A stretch of 22,183 nt of DNA, from the NCBI GenBank assembly GCA_034687125.1, contig JAQGBZ010000661.1, forward strand, positions 1 through 22,183, in the 5' to 3' direction. Under the pieces are notes generated by a model. That model saw nothing but the letters and a program-made list of their open reading frames with translations. It did not search any database and had not been told where the DNA came from. How positions within the stretch are numbered: position 1 is the stretch's first letter; every line of letters starts with the position of its first letter. Below, in pieces: positions 1 to 9,269 of this stretch. The translations under genes were made by a program, and so were the position numbers. Source of the stretch: Neelides folsomi (taxonomy: Eukaryota > Arthropoda > Collembola > Neelipleona > Neelidae).

Positions 1-114
1 CGAAGAAACTTGGAATGTTCTCCATGGCAACCTCCGTTGAAGAATGAAGAGCTCAAAGTGAAGTCTCCGCTTTATCATTTTTCTCTAGCCATTATCAAAT
101 ATTACTATAAGTAA
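1..114. other. Edge of an unidentified flanking gene (partial exon or 5' end)
   Basis: The first 90 bases are clearly richer in G and C than the following kilobase, as the real exons in this window are. On the plus strand, frame 1 is open from base 1 to a TAA at 112-114 (37 codons), which could be the 3' end of a gene entering from the left. On the minus strand an ATG in a good context (GCCATGG) at 25-23 starts a frame reading MENIPSFF and leaving the window. I cannot decide between these and recognise no family. Confidence is low. Confidence 0.2.
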
Positions 115-1299
115 AACGCATGTAATTTTGCACAAACTCACCTTAATTCTTCGATCGTGAAATGGAGAATAGATTACAACAATGAAATAAACATTACGGA
201 AATGGAAATTATAATACAAGAGTAAATATAAGGGGAAGACCAGAAAGCTGGAATTTCATTACTTATGTTCGTGTATCATTATATCTATCTTTATTTAAGT
301 ACATTAAAAGTTGGACAATCTTCCTAAAATTTCATTCTTAATATTTATGTACAAATTATGCAGCTAACTAGCTAATTATTTTATTCACTTTGTTTGAATG
401 GGATTCCCAAATTTCTACTCGAATTAATTTAACATTACAAAATTACATTGTTAAATGCTTCAAAAAACGAGTTTCATAAAATATGTATCTTTAATGGAAT
501 GGAACTTGTTACATGTTTATTCAATAAAAGATTTTTAAACCAATTTATATTAATTGTACACATTTGAGTCCTTGATTGTAGAGAACAGATAAATTTGTTG
601 AAACAACTTGTGTAAAACCTGAACTGACCAGCTTTTGGAATAACATAAAAAACAATTGATGTTTTTCTGTTGGTTAAATCTTAAAGATAACGAAAATAAT
701 TTAACATTAGAATTCAAGTATGTTCTTACGTTTAAAAATCTAGCAAATACTTCCACAAAAATTTAAATTATTCAAAATATTCGAAATGGAAATACTCAAG
801 CAGGGCGGGAGTTATGATATACCTAAATGACCAAATGCATTTACTGATGGTGAGCATGAGGCGCTACCAAAAAATCATTTTATGAAATATAACGTAAATT
901 TGCTCATGTTTTTGTTAAAAACTCAATCTTGAAACACGGTTTGGCTTTGATGGCAATTGCCGGAAATAAGGCAATTTCATCTTAAAATCCTTTTTAACTT
1001 TTTAACATATTTTAAAAATGTAAATCGCTTTTAATTGAAAATGCACTTAATAAGAATAAGTATGTAATAATGATAACAAATAAACAGATTTATTTTAAAT
1101 ATGAATTAAATTGAATTTCACATTCACATTCAGTATAACATATTACAGATAAATAAGAATAAGCAACATAAGCCATATATTATGTATTGATATTGGTAAC
1201 TTTTTATACAGACAAAACAGAATAAGGTAACAATAAGTAATAAGCATATTTAGGCATAAGGTCTTTCATTTATCGTAATTGAGATAAATATTTAACGAT
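115..1299. other. AT-rich intergenic stretch, no gene seen
   Basis: This is very AT-rich sequence with stops in all frames. The longest open frame (about 550-756, minus) starts at a non-ATG codon and its composition looks like random AT-rich translation. The right part holds the 3' UTR of the minus-strand dehydratase gene. No RNA gene, repeat array or element was recognised. Confidence 0.6.
1089..1094 (-). terminator. Possible polyadenylation signal of the dehydratase gene
   Basis: AATAAA on the minus strand, about 205 bases past the stop codon of the 1300-2699 gene. It is the nearest canonical hexamer I noticed. In such AT-rich DNA the motif also occurs by chance, so this is tentative. Confidence 0.35.
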
Positions 1300-2699
1300 T
1301 TAAGGAGCGAGTGGATTGAGTTCAAACTTCTGTGGATCGAGTCCGAATTGAATCATCTGAACGCAAACATCAAATAAATAGTCGTAGCATTCAGCCCTGA
1401 AATATATATAATATATCCGAGTTTAAATTCAATCTCAATTGAATAATAAAATGAACAATTAAATAATAATGATATGGAAACTCTTAAATATAAATTGTAC
1501 AATATTTCCCAATAAACTTATTTGTCTTAGATTTGGCTAATATTTAGATTTTATTTAATAAAATATAAAGATTGCAATTGTAATTACATTGTTTTAGCTT
1601 GCTCCCAGGAATCTCCCCATACATAAAATCCGTGACGGCGAACAAGGACCTAAACAATTAAATTATAAGAATAAAATTGAATAATAAATAAATGACCATT
1701 GAAATATTTCACTTAATGAGGTTAATTGTAAATCTGTTATCTTACTGCAGAAGTTCCAGGATAAAGTGCAATGGCTTCTTTCATGCTTTCCTCTAAATCT
1801 TTTTCAAATGGCGTATTCTCAATAATGGGAACTGTAATGAGTTCATCGTAGCGATTATATCGACCCTTTTCTGGGTTATAAATCCCCTACAAATAACATT
1901 GAAATATTTATTAAAAATGTTGATTTTTAAAATTTCATTTAATATATATGCGAATTCCTATACTTTGATCATTTCTAAATGAGTACAAGCGAATTCCTTC
2001 TCGGGGAAAAGCAAAGTTGCCAGAACAGAAGATTTTGAATGTGAATGAATCACAGCCCCTGCTTTTCTCCCTATTATTAAAAAATCAATTTATGTTAGTT
2101 AAATAAATGTCAAAAATTAAAATCCTTAATCTTATATATCTTAAAATTAAATAAAATTAAATAGTCAATTTACCAATATAAGCAGCCATGAACAAAGGAG
2201 TGCATTGACTCTTTTTCAAATTTTGATTGGTCGGAAGAACCAAATCCCTTCCATGAAGATCTTGAACGAAAATGTCTTCAGGTTTAATTCGCTCCTTTTG
2301 AACTCCCGATGGAGCAATAAAAATTTCATTCCTAATCATTAAAAAGAAATTCTTCTATACTAATTTTTCAAAAATTAAATAAAGCTTATTGTTATTTTAA
2401 TTTAATTGTACCTACTTATTTAATTCTATTGTTTTTTCATTAAATTACCCTAATTTAATCGAGACCCCTCCACCAGTTCCAGTGACCCATCCGAGATCGT
2501 AAAATTGCTTACAAAGTGCAGGGATGAGACTCCGCGGATGCTCAGCTGGCCATTTCTTATCCGCTTGACAAATCTCAGGTTGGGGAGATTTCTCCTTAAC
2601 ATTTTGGACGACGTTCGACACCGTCGTGTTTTGATTCACCAACTTAGATTTTAAAATATGAATGTTAGGATTATGAGAAATATTTTGATAAAATGACAT
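1300..2699 (-). CDS. APIP: Methylthioribulose-1-phosphate dehydratase (APIP/MtnB), six exons
   Basis: This zinc enzyme of the cytosolic methionine salvage pathway dehydrates 5-methylthioribulose-1-phosphate to the diketo-phosphopentane used by enolase-phosphatase. Minus-strand exons are 2699-2449, 2331-2174, 2070-1964, 1886-1746, 1649-1588 and 1396-1300, all with GT-AG borders, giving 271 aa. Class II aldolase-like landmarks are present in order: [12 protein letters not shown] near residue 70, [10 protein letters not shown] near 90, KKSQCTPLF with the catalytic-type Cys127, the zinc pair in AVIHSHSK (His145, His147), HLEMIKG (Glu169, the position of the proposed acid/base) and RRHGFYVWG (third zinc His225). 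The start is the first ATG in frame; a frame extension three codons upstream begins with TTG and is not used. The family is usually about 240 aa, so the roughly 50 residues before the EHPR motif are longer than normal. They are poorly conserved and Asn/Lys/Gln-rich. The gene looks intact. Confidence 0.95.
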
Positions 2700-4372
2700 G
2701 TTGTTCAAAATGATGGAAGTTAATGGAGAATGAACCCATTAAGTAGTTATAATGAATAGTCTTTATCTCGCGTCATTCTTCATTACTCATCAATTCTTCA
2801 AATAAGCATCATAATCTCAGCATGCAATATCAACTAATTTATGTAAAAGTAATGATGTGCATGATATAAATAAATATATTAAATAATGGTGTTTATGTTG
2901 AGGATTATGATAAAAGAATGAGAGAAAATTTACCTTTGACCACTCCATTGATTTACGATAAGATCTTTATAGCTCTAACTTTAAATAAACACGTTAATTT
3001 TCCCTTCGTGGTTTTGAAGGAAATTATAAGTAAATAATGACGAGTTTTAAATGACTTCGTTCGCTCAAATTAAGGAATATTTGATTAGGAACTCAATAAA
3101 TTAACTAAACGATTATTTAAATATCAAACTAAATTACTTTAAGCTTTTAACCTTTTTATGATTTACAATATTACGAGATAAATTAAACTTAGAAATTATT
3201 AAAATAAAATATTAGACTTAATAAAAAATATATCAAAACCTTTCGAAGCCTTTCAATAAATTGACTAGAAGAAAAATAATCTTTTCCTATTTATTCATTG
3301 AGCCAAGAGATCTGAAAATAACTTATGGAGTTGAAGGGGTCAAAGGGAAAAGATAAGGAAGGAGAACAAGAAAAAGTGTTTAAGATTATCGTGAAGTTCA
3401 AGTAAAAAGATGATAAGATGTATAGAGTTTCTCTCCCACTTAAAATCGAACATTTATCAAAGGCACTATGAAGCCAAATATTTCTCCATTCTCTCAGTTC
3501 TCCTCTTTTCAATACTCTTTTATAAATACTTTCAACATTAATATTATAGTACTGATATTTGCTACATTATATTATGTAAATACCATTTAACTCTATTTGA
3601 TTTTAGAAAAAATGCTATTAAGAATCTAAAAATGGGCATTTCTCATATAAAGAATATATTAATTGAAATCAAAACATAAAAATGCTATTAATTCACTTGT
3701 AAGAGAATATTTCAAATTCATAATCTGTTTTCATGAAAATATTTTATAAAATACGAATTCTCGTACATTCAAGATAAAAAATGAGACGAATGAAAATAGA
3801 TAAAATAGGTAGTTAAAGGGAGAATAATGGTTCCGTAAACAGATATTACCTTATCATAAAACTTAAAATGTATTTAATATTGCATTGGTTTATTTAAGCC
3901 TTGACTTCGATGTTTATTTATCGTCAATTCTAATCATCAATAGTTAATACGCCAATGAATAAGATAAGTTGTAATTTAGCAAACAGAAAGACTCAAATTG
4001 TGTCAAAATGATAGGGTAATTAATAATTACATAAAATGTAAGTATATGGAAGATAATGTAAATATGTAATATAAATTTTAGGAGGCTAAATGATAACACA
4101 AATGAATAAAAAATTATTGTTTCCTTTCGTTTGGTCATTTTTGGCATTTTAAATTGTTTATTTTCTGGACAAAATCATTATTAAGCCATTGTTTAATAGA
4201 GCAACTTCAGACATGGAGCAATAATTTAAAGTAAAAAATCCATATATTCTAAATGAAGAAAAAAGATCGTGTCCTTAGATTATCTGTCTACAGTTTCTCC
4301 AGGTTTACTGTAATAGTGATTAACCCGAATTTAATCGCCGCTGGCTAAACCCATTAAATATATAGAAAGGAA
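2700..4372. other. Intergenic region between divergent dehydratase and fucosyltransferase genes
   Basis: About 1.7 kb of AT-rich DNA that must carry the 5' UTRs and promoters of both divergently transcribed neighbours. Two open frames (3291-3512 and 3944-4147, minus) have hydrophobic, low-complexity translations, no recognisable family and no plausible splice partners. I see no transposon ends, tRNA or clear core-promoter motif. Confidence 0.55.
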
Positions 4373-5676
4373 ATGAATAGCAAAACCAAATGTTTAAAAA
4401 GGTGGTGTAAATACATAATTTTAATTCAAATTGGTTTTTATTTTACGATTTATACTCGAGTCAAATTTAGTATTCAACCAAATGTGACGCCAAATATTTT
4501 AAAGATATTGAAATATGATAGAAACGTTAAACCTGAAACTCGTTTATTACAAAGCAATGTATTAACAACCAGTGGAAATAATTCGGCCCAAAGTGCCAAT
4601 ATTTTATATTGGACAAAATGGTTCTCATCAAGAGATATTAAGAAATTAATCACAAAAAATACATTTAACGAATGTGAAGTGAAATGTGAAGTCACTTTTG
4701 ATAAGAACCTTTTAAACCAAAGTCATGGGATTATATTTCATGCGCGAGATTTGAAAATGTAAGGTTTTTTATAAAACCATGATTAAAATTAAATTAAACT
4801 TTTGTATCAACGGCTAAATAGTTAAAAAAAATTTGATTTTGATTCAGGAACGATTTTCCATCTCATTTAGAACATCAAGTGTGGATTTTAATGGATATGG
4901 AATCTCCAAAATATTCGCCGAATTTAACTCCATTCTACAATAAGGGTTTCAATTGGACTATGAGTTATCGTCTTGATTCAGATATTTACCATCCTTATGG
5001 TCGTTTAATTTCAAGGAACAAACAAATCGACCCTTACAATTTCACTTCTCAAGATCTCAAAGAAAGTTTGAAAAATCGAAAAATGGCCGCTTGGCTCGTC
5101 TCTAATTGCCAAACGAATGGAAATAGAGAAAAATACATCAAAGAGCTCCAAAAATTTATCAAAATTGAAATTTACGGTAAATGTGGGCCTTTGAAATGTA
5201 AAGAAAAAGAATCTCCAACTTTTAATTGTTTGTCTTTTATTTCTTCGTCATACAAATTTTACATGTCGTTTGAAAACTCTCTCTGTCATGATTACATCAC
5301 TGAGAAATTTTTCATCCCACTCGCACAAAATATCGTCCCAGTTGTCTATGGTGGAGCAAATTATGAACATCATGCACCCAAGGGATCTTTTATTAACACT
5401 CGGGATTTCAAATCGCCTGAAGAGTTGAGCAAATATCTTTTGTATTTGGACTCACATGACGAGGAATATTTAAAGTATTTTGAATGGAAAAAGGAACTAA
5501 AATCTGTATTGTACCCAATGGACAACAAAGGGCCTTGGTGTTTGTTATGTAAAAAAGTGATAGAATTTAAAGAATCTTTGAATAATAAGAGTTATGAATT
5601 CCCTCGAAAAACTTATGACATTCAAAAGTGGTGGAATTTTAGGCCTAATTCAAAACTTAATGCATGTGACAATTAA
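4373..5676 (+). CDS. Alpha-1,3-fucosyltransferase, FucT-C-like (GT10), two exons
   Basis: This is a Golgi type II membrane enzyme that transfers fucose from GDP-fucose to N-glycan or Lewis-type acceptors. Exons are 4373-4758 and 4848-5676 (89-base intron, donor GTAAGG, acceptor TTCAG), giving 404 aa from an ATG. A short cytosolic tail (KTKCLKRWCK) precedes a signal anchor at about residues 14-28, followed by a stem with NxS/T sequons (NVT, NNS, NQS). The catalytic domain shows VSNCQTNGNR near 213, the GT10 signature FENSLCHDYITEK at 270-282, VPVVYGGANY at about 292-301, SFINTRDF near 309 and a C-terminal WCLLC cysteine pair typical of the family. The gene is complete and ends with TAA. I saw no AATAAA shortly after the stop. 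The class is secure; whether it is the core-fucosylating or the C-type enzyme is inferred from the GGANY/APKGSF block. Confidence 0.93.
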
Positions 5677-5721
5677 TTCAAATAACTTACAATTTTGAGG
5701 TTTTATAGCATTATAAAAATT

Positions 5722-6160
5722 TTAAGTTAAGGATATTTCCAATATACAAATAACGTATATTGGAACTTGAGTTCTATTTCCTCCTATTTCATCTTCATTT
5801 CTTCCCTGTATGGCTTCGTTTCCAAAATTTTCTTTCACATAATTTTTGACAAATTGAAAAGGCTCATTCTTATTTTCCCTTTCTTTTTTCACTTCTTCCG
5901 TTTTTGTCGGATCTTTTCCAAATGCCGTGACCATCGTCGACCTCAACTATTTTCAATTTTGGGTTTTCTTTCTTCTTTTTCTTGTACTTGCTCCAACTTT
6001 CTTTCTTTTTCCTTTCTACCTCCTCCCTTTTCCAATCCTCCTTCACTTCTTCTGGAATATCACTTTGACTATATCCTGGTTTCAGAACTTGATGGGAATT
6101 AAATGGCAGAGTTTCCCATGGACGAACTTTTCCTACAACAAAGGTCCCATAAATATTTAA
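5722..6160 (-). pseudogene. Broken Lys/Glu-rich coding-like sequence, identity unknown
   Basis: The minus strand is strongly purine-rich here and has an open frame from 6160 to a stop at 5872-5870 (96 codons, no ATG). It begins with a Pro/Gly-containing part (VRPWETLPFNSHQVLKPGY) and goes into a Lys/Glu-rich helix-like part (EEVKEDWKREEVERKKKES). Before that stop a second frame takes over with similar composition (ATG at about 5935) and runs to 5722. This is what a frameshift in a real coding sequence would leave. The upstream end stops within about ten bases of the point where homology to the receptor gene begins, so the 5' part was probably lost in that rearrangement. I do not recognise the family. 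It may instead be one exon of a live gene. Confidence 0.35.
5737..5765. repeat. Perfect 10-bp inverted repeat with 9-base loop
   Basis: TTCCAATATA at 5737-5746 is followed after nine bases by its exact reverse complement at 5756-5765. It lies about 60 bases after the fucosyltransferase stop codon, so it could form a hairpin in that transcript's 3' UTR or simply be a chance palindrome. No function is claimed. Confidence 0.5.
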
Positions 6161-6932
6161 CTATTTCATTTGAACATTATTATTATCGGGACCACTTTGT
6201 TTACTTATTTAATGATCTTTCCAAAACAATCTTAAAACTTCACGACTATAAAAGAAAAATTAGTAAGTATATAATTTAGAATGTATTTAATATTTTAAAT
6301 TTTAACAAATGATTTTGAACATTATGATACATTTTAGCATTTGGCCTGAATATTTTTGAAATTTTTCATATTTTTATTACATTTGCTACTTTATTTGCCA
6401 GTTCGGTATTTTTTATTCATTTCACTGCTGATCCAGAAAATGATGTCTACATTTATTCACTAATCCCTCTCAAATGGAGAAATAATTATACATTTGGGTT
6501 TTGTCTGTTCTTTGAATGTTTTAAATTTATATTTTCATTTTCGCATTCTATGTATTATATAATATTTGTTTTTTATTTTTATTCCTCTACTTTTGAATTA
6601 TTGAACATCCTAAAAATTCCTTTAAAATCTCATTCAAAAATTTGATGCATATATTATTCTTCCTTCCATATTTATTAGTACTTTTTGGTCGGCCCTTATT
6701 TATTTGTTCCTATTTGTATTATCTAGAATCAGTCAAAGCATATTGTGAAATTCCCATATTTCTAAAGAAAATGATGTTTACTATAAATATAAAAGAGTGG
6801 TAAAATTTCCATACAAAGAGTTGGGGATAAAAATTGGCAACTTCTTTATTTTTAATTGGAACACGTTATTAAATTATTATTTCATTATAATAATGCAATT
6901 TATATTTAATTTATTGGTTATGATGAAATAGG
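6152..6932 (+). pseudogene. Truncated gustatory-receptor-like pseudogene, copy of the 7741-8938 gene
   Basis: Sequence from about 6152 aligns with the last third of exon 1, the intron (donor GTAAGTAT kept at 6262) and exon 2 of the intact receptor gene downstream. The N-terminal portion (first two TM segments, about 240 coding bases) is absent. Exon 2 is disabled: a TGA at 6643-6645 ends the frame, about 165 bases covering the TM5 region are deleted near 6645, a CAG (Gln) codon of the intact copy reads TAG near 6723, and a 2-base deletion follows near 6755. Bases 6408-6616 are identical to 8260-8468 of the intact gene, and most of 6757-6890 is nearly identical, while the exon 1 remnant and intron differ much more. 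It is clearly non-functional as a receptor, and its partial identity suggests recent gene conversion or duplication. Confidence 0.85.
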
Positions 6933-7740
6933 GTTGTGTATATTGTATCTTATTACGCTCATTGAACAGCGTATGATATATTTAACTTTAACTTCAATTA
7001 GTTAATATTAGTTAATCTGTTTATGTTTCATATATTTTAGATGTACTCTACGGTTATGTAAAAATAAAAACCAGGTTAAAAATTATTTGAAGAAAACAAA
7101 CAGCATGGTATTCATAAACGGAGGGTGTTAAAGAAATATATGATTGAATTATAAAAAGTATAAGAATAAAAGTAAACTTTATGTATTTATATTAATAAAG
7201 TTCGTACAAACATTATTAACCATGAAGCTTGTTATGTTTCACTGTTCATATTTGTTTGAGAAAAATAAAGTATTCGTTGAAACCTGGTCGTTTATATTTA
7301 ATAATACAAGTAGGGTTTAAATATGTATGCAAATACAAATGTAAATAAAGTATCAGTATCAATAAAAAAGACTATTTATTAAATAAGAATATTGTCCAAT
7401 TAATGTACATACTCAACATGCCTTGAATTAAATATTAAATAAGCTTTTGGCTATAGTTCATGTTCATATTATTCCAAAAATGAGTTTAATAAGAAATTTT
7501 CTGCTTTCCAAACATTTTAGTCATGATTGTGCATTGCAACGTATTGGTCATACTTATTTTGGATTGGCAATGCAAGAATAGCCAAACCTATTTTAAGTCA
7601 TCTTAAAGTTATATAATATTATTAAAATATAAGTTTATATATTATTTAAATAATCAATTGTATTTACAATATATCCTCAATAAACGTATTATTAATTTAT
7701 TAGGTTTATTATATCTGATATAAGAAAAATTAAAAATACG
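6933..7740. other. Intergenic, promoter region of the receptor gene
   Basis: About 0.8 kb of AT-rich DNA between the receptor pseudogene and the intact receptor gene. All frames are closed at short intervals. No repeat, RNA gene or convincing core promoter was seen. Confidence 0.5.
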
Positions 7741-8938
7741 ATGAAAAATATGTTTTTTTGGTGGTTAGCAAAATTATCAATTGTTGGCATTTGTATCAAA
7801 AATTATGAAAAAAGAATTTTATGTTTTGAACATTTAAGTTGTTTCAAATTGAAACTTGTTCTAATCTCCAATTTTTCAATATTTTTATATACAGCTTTTT
7901 TATATGGAGGACTAGCTCGAATGCTTTATTTAGGTGATGTAGATTTTTTTAAATTGTTTTTTCATGTAAAAATATCATATTGTTGGACAACATTTTTAAC
8001 TCTTTCATTTGAACATTTTTATTATCTGGATCAATTTATTTATTTATATAATGATCTGTCTAAAACAATTTCAAAACTTCATGATTGTAATAAAGGAAAA
8101 ATTAGTAAGTATATTTAATATTTATGTAAATTATGTATGTATTTAAAATTTTACTATAATTGATTTTTGAACATTATGAAATATTTTAGCATTTGGCCCA
8201 AATGTTTTTAGATTTATCTATATTTTTATTATGTTTGGCGTTTTGTTTGTAAGTTCGACATTTTTTATTCATTTCACTGCTGATCCAGAAAATGATGTCT
8301 ACATTTATTCACTAATCCCTCTCAAATGGAGAAATAATTATACATTTGGGTTTTGTCTGTTCTTTGAATGTTTTAAATTTATATTTTCATTTTCGCATTC
8401 TATGTATTATATAATATTTGTTTTTTATTTTTATTCCTCTACTTTTGAATTATTGAACATCCTAAAAAATTATTTAAAATCTCATTCAAACATTGATGGA
8501 ATCAAGCCTATTTATCTAACATTGATTTTACGCTTGAAAAATTATGAAATTATATATTTTATTACAGGAATAAATGGCGCTTTTATAATTTTTTACGCCG
8601 GTGTAGCTTGTGGTTATGGCACGATTGCTTATTTTGGAAAACTGGAGTTGGGTGAATATATTATTCTCCCATCAATATTTATCAGTTCTTTATGGGCGGC
8701 GATGATTTTATTTGTTCCTAGTTGTATTATCCAGAATCAATCAAAGTATATTGTGAAATTCCCGTATATTTCTAAAGAAAATGATGTTTACTATAAATAT
8801 AAAAGAGTGGTAAAATTTCCATACAAAGAGTTGGGGATAAAAATTGGCAACTTCTTTATTTTTAATTGGAACACGTTATTAAATTATTATTTCATTATAA
8901 TACAATTTATATTTAATTTATTAGTTATGATGAAATAG
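7741..8938 (+). CDS. Gustatory-receptor-like seven-transmembrane protein, two exons
   Basis: Exons are 7741-8104 and 8190-8938 (85-base phase-1 intron, GTAAGT donor, TTTTAG acceptor), giving 370 aa, a normal length for insect-type gustatory receptors. Seven hydrophobic segments can be placed at about residues 36-56, 74-92, 128-150, 173-200, 232-258, 270-293 and 347-368. The last contains N353-Y354-x5-Q360-F361 in NYYFIIIQF, a variant of the TYhhhhhQF signature of TM7 in this superfamily, with Thr replaced by Asn. Another in-frame Met lies at residue 4. The gene is intact and followed 15 bases after the stop by AATAAA. The protein should sit in the plasma membrane with an intracellular N-terminus and form a ligand-gated cation channel. 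The ligand cannot be inferred. Sequence similarity within the family is low, so the assignment rests on topology and the TM7 motif. Confidence 0.82.
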
Positions 8939-8952
8939 GATTGTATAGTATA

Positions 8953-8958
8953 AATAAA
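8953..8958 (+). terminator. Polyadenylation signal of the receptor gene
   Basis: AATAAA on the plus strand shortly after the receptor stop codon at 8936-8938. The position suits a very short 3' UTR. Confidence 0.5.
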
Positions 8959-9202
8959 TTAAAGGACAAGTAAAGATAATAATAATTATATCTATAAACT
9001 CTTAATACTAATTAGCTATGTGGAATTGTTTCGCATAATACTTTTGAATTGTTGGAAATTGGTTATGAATGCGAATTAGGATTTATGAACTTTAAATAAT
9101 AAAATGAAATGATTCATTTAAACTGCAATTAAAATATCTTCTTTATCGAAATCAGATATAAGAATTAATAAAAAAACATCATGGTTAAAGTTTCACTTTG
9201 CT

Positions 9203-9208
9203 TTTATT
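9203..9208 (-). terminator. Polyadenylation signal of the RING-finger gene
   Basis: AATAAA on the minus strand about 62 bases beyond the TAG at 9272-9270, a typical spacing. It supports ending the RING gene at the sixth exon rather than at the TAA met by reading through the exon 5 donor. Confidence 0.6.
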
Positions 9209-9269
9209 TCATTATTTAAACCTTGGATGTTTGGAATTGATTCACACAGTACTTTTAAATGGTCAGAAA

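Noticed and set aside
550..756. Open frame on the minus strand
   Set aside because: It starts with a non-ATG codon, and its translation is Phe/Asn/Leu-rich as expected of AT-rich noncoding DNA. No splice partner or family was seen.
3291..3512. Open frame of 73 codons on the minus strand
   Set aside because: It is hydrophobic and low in complexity, matches no family and has no convincing exon borders.
5767..6160. Plus-strand open frames with strongly hydrophobic, Phe/Leu-rich translation
   Set aside because: They are the complement of the purine-rich Lys/Glu coding-like sequence. Poly-Phe/Leu/Ser is the usual shadow of Lys/Glu codons.
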